From contig NZ_JASBQE010000002.1 in NCBI RefSeq assembly GCF_029960785.1, forward strand, positions 290,466-354,465: a DNA stretch of 64,000 nt, in the 5' to 3' direction. How positions within the stretch are numbered: the stretch's first letter is position 1; every line of letters starts with the position of its first letter. This stretch comes from Polyangium sp. 15x6. GTDB taxonomy: Bacteria > Myxococcota_A > Polyangia > Polyangiales > Polyangiaceae. Shown here piece by piece: positions 26,089 through 35,378 of the stretch. The position numbers and the translations under genes were made by a program. The notes below the pieces were generated by a model. That model was given only the letters and a program-made list of their open reading frames with translations, ran no database searches and was not told the origin of the DNA.

Positions 26089-26291
26089 CGCGAGCACCGG
26101 ACTGCCTTGCATCGCTCACCCGACATGCGGTACTTGTGTTCGCGTGGGGGCACTCCCGTTTCGCTCGCCAATCTCCTCTCTTCCTCGGATGCCTCGTCTT
26201 CGCGGGGGTGCGCTGACGAGCCCGAGGTCCCTCCGCGCTGGCGGCACGGCGCCCGGAAGCTCATTCGCCCCATGAATGGAGACACTGTTAG

Positions 26292-27158
26292 ATGAACGAG
26301 ATCATCAAGAAGTACCTGGATATCGGCGTCCAGCTCGTCGTCGATGTCGGCGCGAAAATCATCGGGGCCATCGTCCTGTGGATCGTGGGCCGGGTGCTGA
26401 TACGCACCGTCCTTCGCTTGCTCGATCGAACGGCGAAGATGCGCAAGATCGACGAAACGCTCTCGCGCTACCTCAATTCCGTGGCGAGCGTCCTGCTCAA
26501 CATCCTCCTCATCATCACGGTCCTCGGTGTCTTCGGCGTCCAGACCTTCACCTTCGCCGGTATCCTGGCGGCGGCCGGGGTCGCCATCGGGCTCGCGTGG
26601 TCGGGCCTGCTCGCCAACCTGGCCGCGGGTGTCTTCATGATCGTGCTGCGCCCCTTCAAGGCAGGCGACGTGGTCACCATCTGCGGGGTGATGGGAATCG
26701 TGCACTCGATCGGCCTCTTCGTCACGGCGATCGATACCTTCGGTAATGAGCGTGTCTTCATCGGGAACAACAAGATCTTCGGCGAGATCATCACGAACCA
26801 TTCCGAGAACCCGATCGCGCGCCTGGACATCAAGGTTCAGCTCCCCCACGGCGCCGACGTGCGCAAGGTCATCGCTGTCCTGGAGGAGAAGCTGCCGAAG
26901 GCGGACCACGCGGTCAGCGACCCGGCGCCGTTCATCGAGATGACGGGCGTGAACCTCGCGGGCCCGACGCTGGTCGCGCATTCCTATGTCGACAGCAAGA
27001 AATACCCCTGGGCGCTCCACGCCGCGAACGTCGTCGTCTATGACGAGATCGGCAAACTCGGCTATCCGATCCCGGCGCAAGAGGTGGTGATCCGCGGAGA
27101 GCGCGTGCGGCTCGCGACGGGCAAAGGCGACGACGTCGGCGCGCTCGTGCAGGCATGA
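26292..27158 (+). CDS. mscS: MscS-family small-conductance mechanosensitive channel
   Basis: A 288-aa inner-membrane channel that opens on membrane tension and releases solutes during osmotic downshock. Three membrane helices precede the pore-lining TM3 (GILAAAGVAIGLAWSGLLAN and LAAGVFMIVLRPF). Then comes the beta domain (KAGDVVTICGVMGIVHSIGL, TIDTFGNERVFIGNNKI, NHSENP) and an alpha/beta C-terminus. Length equals that of classic MscS. ATG 26292 has GGAG ten bases upstream. It stands alone; the next gene is convergent. Confidence 0.94.
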   Translation: MNEIIKKYLDIGVQLVVDVGAKIIGAIVLWIVGRVLIRTVLRLLDRTAKMRKIDETLSRYLNSVASVLLNILLIITVLGVFGVQTFTFAGILAAAGVAIGLAWSGLLANLAAGVFMIVLRPFKAGDVVTICGVMGIVHSIGLFVTAIDTFGNERVFIGNNKIFGEIITNHSENPIARLDIKVQLPHGADVRKVIAVLEEKLPKADHAVSDPAPFIEMTGVNLAGPTLVAHSYVDSKKYPWALHAANVVVYDEIGKLGYPIPAQEVVIRGERVRLATGKGDDVGALVQA

Positions 27159-27200
27159 ATCGCCATGAGGCGCGTCGGCTCAGTCGATGTCGCTGAGGTG

Positions 27201-28721
27201 TCAGCGTCGACGGCGGCGAAGAAGAAGGCCGACGCCGAAGAGCGCGAGCCATCCGGCATTGCCCGACGAGCGCGTGTCGACCGAGCATTGCCCGCCACCG
27301 CCACCGGGAGGCGTATCCGCGCCGCCGCTGCCGCCTGCGCCGCCGCTGCCGCCTGCGCCGCCGCTGCCGCCTGCACCACCTGCGCCGCCAGTTCCGCCGG
27401 CACCGCCCGCACCACCTACGCTGCCTGCGCCGCCGGCACCGCCAATACCGCCAGCACCGCCAGCACCACCTGAACCGCCAGCACCGCCAGCACCGCCAGC
27501 ACCACCTGCGCCGCCAGCTCCGCTGCCATCCACGCACACGCCGCCGGTGCAATCGCCGCTCGCGCATTCATCGCCGATGACACATGCCGCGCCGAGCGCG
27601 GCATTGCCGAGCGGATAGAGTTCCACGCTCGCCACGCTCGGGTCGGAGAAGAGGACGCTCGTCTGTCCGCCTGCCACGAGCAGACCGTGCCCCGGCACGA
27701 ACGTGGCCGTGTGTCGCCAGCGCTGCCCTGCCATGGGCGGCAACGACGTCCATGTCCCGGTCACGGGCTCATACACCTCCACGGACGTGAGCGCCGCGCC
27801 GCCACCGCTGCCGACGCCGCCGGTGACGATCACGCGCCCGCTCGGCAGCGCCGTCATCGTATGCCCCCACCTCGCCTCGTTCATGGGCCCGACCTCGACC
27901 CACGTATTCGCGGCCGGGTCATAGACCTCTGCCGTCGCCGTGCTCGGAAGACCTCCCGCGACGAGCACCTGGCCGTCCGGCAAGAGCGCGGCCTTGTGCC
28001 GCTCGCGGGCCGTGTGCATGGGCGAGACGAGGGTCCACGTATCGATCGTGGCATCGTACACCTCGGCCTCGATCAGGGGTTTCTGAATGTCGTCGCCTTC
28101 GTCACTCGGGGCCCACGCCCACCCGCCTGCGACGAGCACGAGCCCGGAAGGCAACGTCGTCGCCGTATGGCCGGCGCGGCCTTGATTCAGGCTCCGAGCG
28201 AGGAGCGTTTGACCCATGCGATCATAACGGAGCGAATCACCGAACGTATCGAAGTCGGCAAATCCGCCCGTGAGCAGCACATCGCCGTCCGGGAGCACGC
28301 TGAGCGTCGGGTCGGTGCGAAAGTTCCCCGCGAGCAGGGGTTCCTCCGTCCAGGTATCGCTCACGGGGTCGTACGTGTGGGCCTGCTCGATGTCGCGGAG
28401 CAGCCACAGGCCATCCGGGAGCAGGGCCGCTGTCACGAAAAGCATCGCAGGCGCGGGGTTTCGCGGCGTCCACGTCCCGGTGGCCAGATCGAGCGCCTCG
28501 AACAAGGTGCCATCCCCCGGCTCCGGGCGCCCGCCCGCGGCGACCACGCCAATCCCCGGGAAGAACTCCGCCGCATGCCCGCGGCGTATCACGCCCATGT
28601 CCGGCAGGCCCTGCCAGAGCGCCGAGGCGGGCCCCTCGGGCGGCGCAGCGAGCGCAGCGGACGAAACGAGCGAAAGGCAAAGCGGCGCGATGCTGGCAAT
28701 GAAGCGTTTACGAAGGTGCAT
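27201..28721 (-). CDS. Kelch-repeat exported protein with MYXO-CTERM-like tail
   Basis: A 506-aa exported protein. The Sec signal is ASIAPLCLSLVSSAALA-A. Six or so kelch-type units follow, each with a GGxx..EVYDP..xTW pattern, predicting a beta-propeller. A short Cys cluster (CVIGDECASGDCTGGVC) leads into a long Gly/Ala/Ser spacer. It ends in Cys, a hydrophobic segment (AGWLALFGVGLLL) and RRRRR, matching the MYXO-CTERM sorting signal that is cut and re-anchored at the surface in myxobacteria. ATG 28721 has GGGGAG upstream; ATG 28733 has none. Confidence 0.88.
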   Translation of the reverse strand: MHLRKRFIASIAPLCLSLVSSAALAAPPEGPASALWQGLPDMGVIRRGHAAEFFPGIGVVAAGGRPEPGDGTLFEALDLATGTWTPRNPAPAMLFVTAALLPDGLWLLRDIEQAHTYDPVSDTWTEEPLLAGNFRTDPTLSVLPDGDVLLTGGFADFDTFGDSLRYDRMGQTLLARSLNQGRAGHTATTLPSGLVLVAGGWAWAPSDEGDDIQKPLIEAEVYDATIDTWTLVSPMHTARERHKAALLPDGQVLVAGGLPSTATAEVYDPAANTWVEVGPMNEARWGHTMTALPSGRVIVTGGVGSGGGAALTSVEVYEPVTGTWTSLPPMAGQRWRHTATFVPGHGLLVAGGQTSVLFSDPSVASVELYPLGNAALGAACVIGDECASGDCTGGVCVDGSGAGGAGGAGGAGGAGGSGGAGGAGGIGGAGGAGSVGGAGGAGGTGGAGGAGGSGGAGGSGGAGGSGGADTPPGGGGGQCSVDTRSSGNAGWLALFGVGLLLRRRRR

Positions 28722-28873
28722 GGCTCTCCCCATGTGTGTCGAGATACGCCCCCCTTGCTGGTACGACGAGCAGCCACCGTGCATGGGCCGGGTGAGGGCG
28801 TCAACATGCGAGCAAGCAAAAGCGGTAGCTTCCCCCTTGCCTTCCCCGAAAATCCCTGCTGCTCTCGCCGCCC

Positions 28874-29623
28874 ATGCCTGGCCGCACCTTCGCCATCGGC
28901 GACATTCACGGCGACATCGACGCGCTCCTGCGCCTCCTCGGAGCCCTGCCCCCGCTCGACACGACCGACACGCTCGTCTTCGTCGGCGATTACCTCGATC
29001 GAGGCCCCTGCTCGGCCGACGTCGTCGCCCTGCTCCGCGCCCTCCCCTCGCAGACGCCCGCCAAGGTCGTCACCTTGCGCGGCAATCACGAGGACGGCTG
29101 GCTCCGCGTCATCGAGCGCGGCTGGCCGGAATTCGTCATTCCCACGCCGAACGGCTGCCTCGCCACGCTGCGCTCCTTCCTCGGCAGACCGCCGCCCGTC
29201 GAGGGCGAGGGTATGGCCGACGACGAGGTCGAGCCGATCTTCAAAGGCACGTTCTTCCCGCCGGACGTCGTCGAATGGATGCGGGCGCTCCCGTACTGGT
29301 ACGAGGACGAGCACGCGATTTACGTGCACGCGGCCCTGCCGAAGGGACCGAACGGCTTCGAGCACCCTTCCACCACGCAAAAGAAGCTGGCGATGCTCTG
29401 GTGCCGCGACGACGACTTCGTGCGCGAGTACCGCGGCAAGCTCGTCATTTTCGGGCACACGGCCACGAAATACCTCCCGCCCGAGCTCTCCGACTACACG
29501 CCGGAGGACAAGGAGGACGTGTGGGTCGGCCCCTGCGTGATCGGGATCGACACGCGCTGCGGCAAGGGCGGTTATTTGACGTGCGTGGAGCTGCCGTCCG
29601 GGCAGGTGTACGAGTCGCGCTGA
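28874..29623 (+). CDS. PPP-family metallophosphoesterase
   Basis: A 249-aa cytoplasmic phosphatase of the PPP (serine/threonine phosphatase, bis-nucleotide phosphatase) superfamily. The three signature motifs are intact: GDIHGD, GDYLDRGP and GNHE(D). Later metal or substrate His residues appear in YVHAAL and IFGHTATK. Substrates may be phosphoproteins or dinucleoside polyphosphates. ATG 28874 lacks a strong ribosome-binding site. The stop ends one base before the convergent carboxylesterase stop. Confidence 0.93.
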   Translation: MPGRTFAIGDIHGDIDALLRLLGALPPLDTTDTLVFVGDYLDRGPCSADVVALLRALPSQTPAKVVTLRGNHEDGWLRVIERGWPEFVIPTPNGCLATLRSFLGRPPPVEGEGMADDEVEPIFKGTFFPPDVVEWMRALPYWYEDEHAIYVHAALPKGPNGFEHPSTTQKKLAMLWCRDDDFVREYRGKLVIFGHTATKYLPPELSDYTPEDKEDVWVGPCVIGIDTRCGKGGYLTCVELPSGQVYESR

Positions 29624-29624
29624 A

Positions 29625-31328
29625 TCAGGGCGCGCCGGCGATCTGCTCCCAGGCGTCGCACTGGGCTTTGCGGACGCCCTCGCCGCTCGAAATGGGCGAA
29701 TCGAGCACGATGTGCGTGTCCTTCTGGGCGTCGTATTGCGGCCAGGGCGCGGCGCCGCTCCCGTTCGGATCCCCCGTCGCGCCGAAGCGGCCCCAGTAGC
29801 CCATCATCGCGTCGGCGAGCGAGAGATCCTCGGCCACCGGCGAATACAGCGGGATGTCCGTGAGCGTGCGGAAGACGTAGAGCAGCTCGACCGCGTGCGC
29901 CGCCGGGTTCTCGCCTTGCGCCGTCTTCGCCCGTCGCGTGAAGAAATATCGGTATACCGGCTCACTCTGGCTCCCCGCGACGGCGCGCGCGATGCTCCGG
30001 TTCGGGCAGTTGAAGCGAAGATCCGAATACAGCGCGACGAGCGCGTCCTGGGGCGTGGGGTAATCGCCGACTGGGTACGCGTCGAGGACCTGGGGCGCGA
30101 GCGGGCCGAACGATTGCGTGACGACGTTCTCGTATTGCTGCGGCGTGGAGACCTGAATGGCCATTCCTTTCGCGAGCTCGTCGCCGTTCGTCCCGATCAC
30201 GAGCGGCACGCGGTTGTGCTCGCCGGCGGAGAACGTGGCCAGCGTCGCCTTGGGCAGGACGAACCCGTCGATGACGGGGCCGTACTTGGAGGCATCGGAG
30301 CCGATCGAAACGTTTCCGATCCCGACCGAGCCCGGCAGCTCCGTGAGCAGCTCCGCCGCGGTCTTGCCGCGCAAGCAGGCGAGTTTGTCCGCAGCGCTCC
30401 CGCAGGACGATTCCGCGACGCGCTCGCTCATCGCCGCCTCGGCGTCCTCTTTCGGCGTCGAGGTCGTGCCCCCGCTCTCGGCGAGCGCCGCGGAGAAGAG
30501 CCCCTTCGCGAGCGGCGAGGCCATGAGCGTGAGTGTGTCGAGCGCGCCCGCGGATTCGCCGAACAGAAGGACCCGCCCGGGATCCCCGCCGAACGCGGCG
30601 ATGTTCTTCTGGACCCATTTCAGCGCGGCGATCTGATCCTGGAGGCCATAATTGCCGGACGCGGCGTTCGGCGACTCCGCGGCGAGCTCGGGCAAGGCGA
30701 GGAAGCCGAGGGCGCCGAGGCGATAGTTGATCGTCACGACCACGGCCTTCTGCGACGCGGCGAGGTCCTGGCCATCGTAGATCGGGGCGCCGCCGGGGAG
30801 GGTCTCGCTGCTGGCCCCCTGGATGTTGCCGCCGCCGTGCACGAAGAAAAGGACCGGCAAGGGCGCGCCATCGGCCGTGACGTCGGGGGCCCAGACGTTG
30901 AGGGAGAGGCAATCCTCGTCGCCGATGGGCTCCTTGGTCTTGTCGTCGATCTGCGGGCATTTCGCGCCGAACGCGCTCGCGTCCCGCACGTCGTCCCAGC
31001 AGGCGGCGAGCTCGGGTGGTTTCCAGCGCAGATCTCCCGTGGGCGGCGCGGCGTAGGGAATGCCGCGGTAAACCCAGGTCGCGCCTTCCTGTTGGCCGCG
31101 GACGAGGCCGCTGTCGGTGGCGACGATCCCAGGCTCCGAGGGAGTTTCCACCACGCAACGAGCAGATCCACCGCCGCTGCCGCCGCTGCCGCCGCTGCCG
31201 CCGCTGCCGCCGCTGCCGCCGCTGCCGCCGCTGCCGCCGCTGCCGCCGCTGCCGCCGCTGCAAGCGACGAGGGCGGCCGCGAGCGGGACGAGGCGGGCCC
31301 AGGTCGAAGGTCGTTTGCCAATGTTCAT
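29625..31328 (-). CDS. Type-B carboxylesterase lipoprotein with (GGS)n linker
   Basis: A 567-aa esterase of the cholinesterase/carboxylesterase fold. The signal peptide ends in LAAALVAC and is followed by a pure Gly-Gly-Ser tether encoded by ten exact 9-bp repeats. Enzyme motifs: EDCLSLNVWAPD, FVHGGGNIQG (oxyanion hole), GESAGALDT (Ser nucleophile), and NPAAHAVELLYVF (His). It hydrolyses esters of unknown identity, probably outside the inner membrane. ATG 31328 has GAGGAAG upstream. The copper monooxygenase gene ends 17 bases upstream on the same strand, so the two may be co-transcribed. Confidence 0.93.
   Translation of the reverse strand: MNIGKRPSTWARLVPLAAALVACSGGSGGSGGSGGSGGSGGSGGSGGSGGSGGGSARCVVETPSEPGIVATDSGLVRGQQEGATWVYRGIPYAAPPTGDLRWKPPELAACWDDVRDASAFGAKCPQIDDKTKEPIGDEDCLSLNVWAPDVTADGAPLPVLFFVHGGGNIQGASSETLPGGAPIYDGQDLAASQKAVVVTINYRLGALGFLALPELAAESPNAASGNYGLQDQIAALKWVQKNIAAFGGDPGRVLLFGESAGALDTLTLMASPLAKGLFSAALAESGGTTSTPKEDAEAAMSERVAESSCGSAADKLACLRGKTAAELLTELPGSVGIGNVSIGSDASKYGPVIDGFVLPKATLATFSAGEHNRVPLVIGTNGDELAKGMAIQVSTPQQYENVVTQSFGPLAPQVLDAYPVGDYPTPQDALVALYSDLRFNCPNRSIARAVAGSQSEPVYRYFFTRRAKTAQGENPAAHAVELLYVFRTLTDIPLYSPVAEDLSLADAMMGYWGRFGATGDPNGSGAAPWPQYDAQKDTHIVLDSPISSGEGVRKAQCDAWEQIAGAP
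31171..31260 (+). repeat. 9-bp tandem repeat, ten exact units
   Basis: CCGCCGCTG repeated ten times without error. It lies in the carboxylesterase gene and encodes the Gly-Gly-Ser tether between lipobox and enzyme. Exact repeats of this kind change length easily by slippage. Confidence 0.93.
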
Positions 31329-31345
31329 CGTGGCTTCCTCCTTTC

Positions 31346-32674
31346 TCACGGCGCGGCCTGGCATTCCGAGCTGACCGCCGGCAGCCCCCAGTGCCAGTTC
31401 GGGAGCTGGACCCGCGGGTAATACGCGGCGAACACGAAGCACATCTCGCTCGACGTGTCCTCGCCGAAGGTCACGTTCGAATTGCCCGGGTTTTGCCAGA
31501 CGCAACGCGTGGTGATCGTGTCGCCCGGGCTGATGGTGGTCTTCACCGCGTCCCAGTATTGATCGTCGAAGCTCCACGGCTCGCGGTGCGTCAGCTCCAC
31601 GGGCGCGCCGCCGCTGCTCTTCGTGTGCTCGGCCGAGATGATCGTGCCGAGCTTGTGCATGTGCGGGCCGATCGCGAAGGTGTTGAGCTTCGGGAAGCCC
31701 GCCGGGACCGTGAGGTCGCAGCTGAGGTCGAGGCCGTCGTGCGCCGGGATGTTGATCTTCGTCGTGCCGAACGCGAGGATGTCCGCGTCGTTCGGGCGCA
31801 GGGCCGTCGTCGTGCACAGGTCGAACCCGCTCCGATCGGTCTGGCCGTCGAGCTGCACCAAGTTCGAGTAGTGCATCTGGATCATGTAATGGCCCGTGCC
31901 CTCGAGCGGCAGGCCCGCCTCGGTCGGCAAGACGAGCGCCTGCGCGCCGGGCGCCCACACGCTCACCAGGCGCCCGCCCCCCGAATCGCCCGCGCCGCAC
32001 GCCTTCGGCGTCGTGTCGTAGGCCGAGGGCACCTCGTACAAGAGCATGTGATGGACGATGATGTCGTTGTCGACGGCCGGCGCGATCGTCGTGATGTGCC
32101 GCTTCGATTGCACGACGGCGTCGGCGCCGAAGCATACGTACGCGTCTTCCGTGAGCTTCGGCATCGTCCACGCGGTCTTCGGCCGGAGCAAGACATCGGG
32201 CGTGCACGAGACGCCCGATCCGCCGCCTCCGCCCGCGCCGCCCGTGCCCGAGCACGAATCGCCCGAAGCCCCGGGCGCGCCGGCGGCGATCCACGCGTCG
32301 AGCACGCCTTGCGAGGCCGGATCGAGCAGGCCCTTCGGCGGCATGGGCCGGGCCGCGTCGTGGACCCGCTCGCTCACGAGCTCGTAGACTTTCCTCGAAG
32401 GATCACTCTGCGCGCCCACGTGGAAATCCGCCGCCGTCACGAGGGCCATCGGCGCGCCGTACTTGGGCGGGGACGAGTGGCAGATCTGGCAGTCTTTGGC
32501 CACGACCTCGGCCACGTCGCAAGGCAAGTCCGGGCCGCTGCCCGCCCCGCCGCTCCCGCCGCCGCTCCCGCCCGCGCCGCTCCCGCCTCCGCCCGTCGTC
32601 GCCGCGCCGCCGCCGCAGGCCCAGAGCAGGATCGGAATGAGGACAACGCCCGCTCGCAATCGTGTGTTCGTCAT
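31346..32674 (-). CDS. Copper type II ascorbate-dependent monooxygenase-like lipoprotein with heme c motif
   Basis: A 442-aa predicted lipoprotein (PILLWACGG, then Gly/Ser linker). Near the N-terminus is CQICHSS, a CxxCH heme-attachment site of the short membrane-cytochrome type, with MPPKG about 60 residues later as a possible Met ligand. The rest resembles the two-domain PHM/DBH-type copper monooxygenases: VHHMLLYEV, YMIQMHYSN and GPHMHKLGT supply His ligands for the two copper sites. It may oxidise a small organic substrate outside the cell, fed electrons by the heme. ATG 32674 with a weak CGGAGC site. The carboxylesterase follows directly. Confidence 0.83.
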   Translation of the reverse strand: MTNTRLRAGVVLIPILLWACGGGAATTGGGGSGAGGSGGGSGGAGSGPDLPCDVAEVVAKDCQICHSSPPKYGAPMALVTAADFHVGAQSDPSRKVYELVSERVHDAARPMPPKGLLDPASQGVLDAWIAAGAPGASGDSCSGTGGAGGGGGSGVSCTPDVLLRPKTAWTMPKLTEDAYVCFGADAVVQSKRHITTIAPAVDNDIIVHHMLLYEVPSAYDTTPKACGAGDSGGGRLVSVWAPGAQALVLPTEAGLPLEGTGHYMIQMHYSNLVQLDGQTDRSGFDLCTTTALRPNDADILAFGTTKINIPAHDGLDLSCDLTVPAGFPKLNTFAIGPHMHKLGTIISAEHTKSSGGAPVELTHREPWSFDDQYWDAVKTTISPGDTITTRCVWQNPGNSNVTFGEDTSSEMCFVFAAYYPRVQLPNWHWGLPAVSSECQAAP

Positions 32675-32798
32675 AGGTGCTCCGTTCTCGAGCCCCATGA
32701 GACACCAGAGACGGCCCGATCGTAAAGTGCGCAAAAAACCTTCGCCGGTGTATCATCCGCCCGCCCGGGCGAGGCGCCGGGCGAAGGGTGTGAGGGCG

Positions 32799-34733
32799 AT
32801 GGCGAACTTCTATCGGGACAACGAGGATCTCCGCTTCTACGTCGAGCGCTGGATCGACTGGGAGCCCATCACGCGCGCCACGGAGCACGACTTCCGGAGC
32901 GAAGGCGGGCCGCAGAACCTCGGCGAGGCCCTCGAGCTCTACCGCGACATCCTCGACATGCTCGGCACCTTCGCCGCCGAGGAGATCGCGCCGCACGCGG
33001 TGCAGCTCGACCGGGAGGGCGTGATCTTCCGGGACGGCGAGGCCTCGTTCCCGCCGCGGCTCGCGTCGATCTTCGAGAAGCTCCGCGGCATGGAGCTGCA
33101 CGGCCTGTGCCTGCCGCGTGAGCTCGGCGGTTCGAACGCGCCGGCGATGCTTTATTTCATCGGCACGGAGCTCTTCGGACGCGCGGACGTCTCGGTGATG
33201 GCGCACCACGGCTTCCACGGCGGCATCGCGCTGGCGATGCTGATGTTCTCGATGCGCGAGGGCACGAGCGAGATCGATCCGGAGACGGGCAGGATCCTCC
33301 GGACGCGCTTCCGCCCGTACATCGACGAGATCGTCCGCGGCGAGGCCTGGGGCTGCATGGATATCACCGAGCCCGACGCCGGCAGCGACATGGCCAAGCT
33401 CCGCACGCGCGCCGAGCAGGATGCCGCGGGGAACTGGTTCGTCACGGGGCAGAAGATCTTCATCACCTCGGGCCACGGGAAATACCATTTCGTCATCGCG
33501 CGGACCGAGGAGCCGAAGGACGAATCCGATCCGTTCGCGGGCCTCGGCGGCCTGTCGATGTTCCTCGTCCCGACGTACGAGGACCTCCCGGACGGCACAC
33601 GACGGCGGATCGTGACGATCGATCGCGTCGAGGAGAAACTCGGCCATCACGCGTCCGTGACCGCGGCGCTCTCGTTCGACCGCGCCCCCGCGCACCTCAT
33701 CGGGAAACGCGGCGACGGGTTCCAGTACATGCTCACGATGATGAACAACGCCCGCATCGGCGTGGGCTTCGAGACGATCGGCCTCTGCGAGGCGGCGCTC
33801 TCGCTCGCGCGCGGGTATGCGGCCGAGCGGCGCTCCATGGGCAAACCCATCGATCGGCACGAGATGATCGCCGATTACCTCGACGAGATGCACACGGACA
33901 TCCAGGGCATCCGCGCGCTCGCGATGCACGGCGCCCAGCACGAGGAGCTCTCGCAGAAGAAATCCTTGCGCCTTCAATTCGGCCGGCTCCCGGAGATCGA
34001 GCGCGCCCGGCTGGAGCGCGAGATCGCGAAACACAAGCGCGAGGCGCGGCGCGTGACGCCCCTGGTGAAGTACCTCGGCGCGGAGAAGTCCGTGGAGATG
34101 GCGCGGCGGGCGGTGCAGATCCACGGCGGCGTGGGGTACACGAAGGATTACGGCGCGGAGAAGCTCCTGCGCGACGCGACCGTGATGCCCATCTACGAGG
34201 GCACGAGCCAGATCCAGTCGCTCATGGCGATGAAGGACGCGCTCTCCGGCATCCTGAAGCGCCCGTCCGCATTCCTCCGCCGCGGCGCCGAGGCGAGGCT
34301 GCGGAGCGTGTCCGCGCGGGATCCGCTGGAGCGCAAGCTCGGGCGGATCCAGGCGCTCTCGCACGCCGCGCAGCAGCACCTCGTCGTGCGGACGGCGGGC
34401 GACAAACTCGGGGAGGCGCTGCGATCGCCGGCCCGGTCCTGGTCGACGAAGCTCCTCGGGAGCTGGGATCCAAAGCGTGATTTTTCCTATGCGATGCTGC
34501 ACGCCGAGCGGCTCACGCGCCTGCTCGCCGACGAGGCGATCGGCGAATTGCTGTTCGCGCAGGCAGCGAAGCACCCCGATCGGCGCGAGGTCCTTGCGCG
34601 GCACCTCGAGCGCGCCGAGCTCCGCGCGCGGCACCTCGCGGCCGCCATCACGACCACCGGAGATCGCCTGCTCGCCTCGTTATCCGGGACGGACGAGGCA
34701 ACCCCGGCCGAGTCGGCAAAAGCCGCGGGATGA
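32799..34733 (+). CDS. Acyl-CoA dehydrogenase, long form
   Basis: A 644-aa flavoprotein that desaturates acyl-CoA at the alpha-beta position. Family motifs are clear: MDITEPDAGSDM, the FAD-binding FVTGQKIFITSGHG, LGHHASVTAALSF, QIHGGVGYTKDYGAEKLLRD and MPIYEGTSQIQ with the catalytic Glu. It is about 250 residues longer than classic enzymes, with a C-terminal helical extension from about residue 480, as in the long ACAD group. ATG 32799 begins MANFYRDNEDL. It shares ATGA with the following transglutaminase-like gene, so the two form an operon. Confidence 0.94.
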   Translation: MANFYRDNEDLRFYVERWIDWEPITRATEHDFRSEGGPQNLGEALELYRDILDMLGTFAAEEIAPHAVQLDREGVIFRDGEASFPPRLASIFEKLRGMELHGLCLPRELGGSNAPAMLYFIGTELFGRADVSVMAHHGFHGGIALAMLMFSMREGTSEIDPETGRILRTRFRPYIDEIVRGEAWGCMDITEPDAGSDMAKLRTRAEQDAAGNWFVTGQKIFITSGHGKYHFVIARTEEPKDESDPFAGLGGLSMFLVPTYEDLPDGTRRRIVTIDRVEEKLGHHASVTAALSFDRAPAHLIGKRGDGFQYMLTMMNNARIGVGFETIGLCEAALSLARGYAAERRSMGKPIDRHEMIADYLDEMHTDIQGIRALAMHGAQHEELSQKKSLRLQFGRLPEIERARLEREIAKHKREARRVTPLVKYLGAEKSVEMARRAVQIHGGVGYTKDYGAEKLLRDATVMPIYEGTSQIQSLMAMKDALSGILKRPSAFLRRGAEARLRSVSARDPLERKLGRIQALSHAAQQHLVVRTAGDKLGEALRSPARSWSTKLLGSWDPKRDFSYAMLHAERLTRLLADEAIGELLFAQAAKHPDRREVLARHLERAELRARHLAAAITTTGDRLLASLSGTDEATPAESAKAAG

Positions 34734-35305
34734 AAAAAAAGGCGCGCGTGTTCATCCTCGCCCTGCTCGCGATCGTCGGGCTCACGCTCTTCGCGATCGC
34801 GCTCACCCGGGCGAACGTGGGCCTCTCCGGCCCGCACACGACACGCGCGTCCTCCGCGTCCCTCGACAAACCGCTCGAAGCCGCGATCGAATTCAAGCTG
34901 CGCGAGGCGCGGCTCGCCACGGTGAAGGACGCGATCGAGCTCTCCCTGCGCATGACCGGCGCGCGGCTGCATTTCGGTCTCGGGCACCCGACGCGGCTCT
35001 CGTTCGGGGCGGACGAGCGCGAAGCCAACTGCATCGAGTACGCGCACCTCTTCGCGCGAATCTTCGACATGGCCGCGGCGCGCTCGAAGCTCCACGCGCG
35101 GGCGTACGTCGTGCACAGCGCGCGCGCCGAGGTGTTCGAAAAAGTCGTGCCGCTGCCGGGGCTCCGGGACCACGACTGGGTCGTGATCGAGGACGACACA
35201 CCCGGTGAAAAAAAACAGTGGTTCGTGGACCCCGCGTTCGAGGACGCCTGGCTCGGCTGGGACTTGACGCACAATGTCAAAGGAGACGTGAAGGGCGCAC
35301 GATGA
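34730..35305 (+). CDS. Membrane-anchored transglutaminase-like protein
   Basis: A 191-aa protein with one N-terminal membrane segment (VFILALLAIVGLTLFAIALT), so the rest faces the periplasm. The domain shows a Cys-His-Asp order typical of transglutaminase-like folds: ANCIEYAHLF, DHDWVVIED and WFVDPAFEDAW. These folds act as peptidases, amidases or structural parts; the exact reaction is unknown. Its ATG overlaps the acyl-CoA dehydrogenase stop by four bases, so translation is coupled, though no metabolic link is obvious. Confidence 0.78.
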   Translation: MKKKARVFILALLAIVGLTLFAIALTRANVGLSGPHTTRASSASLDKPLEAAIEFKLREARLATVKDAIELSLRMTGARLHFGLGHPTRLSFGADEREANCIEYAHLFARIFDMAAARSKLHARAYVVHSARAEVFEKVVPLPGLRDHDWVVIEDDTPGEKKQWFVDPAFEDAWLGWDLTHNVKGDVKGAR

Positions 35306-35378
35306 CGAGTCCCTGACGGTGCGTGCTCGCGGCGCTCCGGGATTGACGCGAGCCTGGACAATCGGGTAGCGATAAAGA

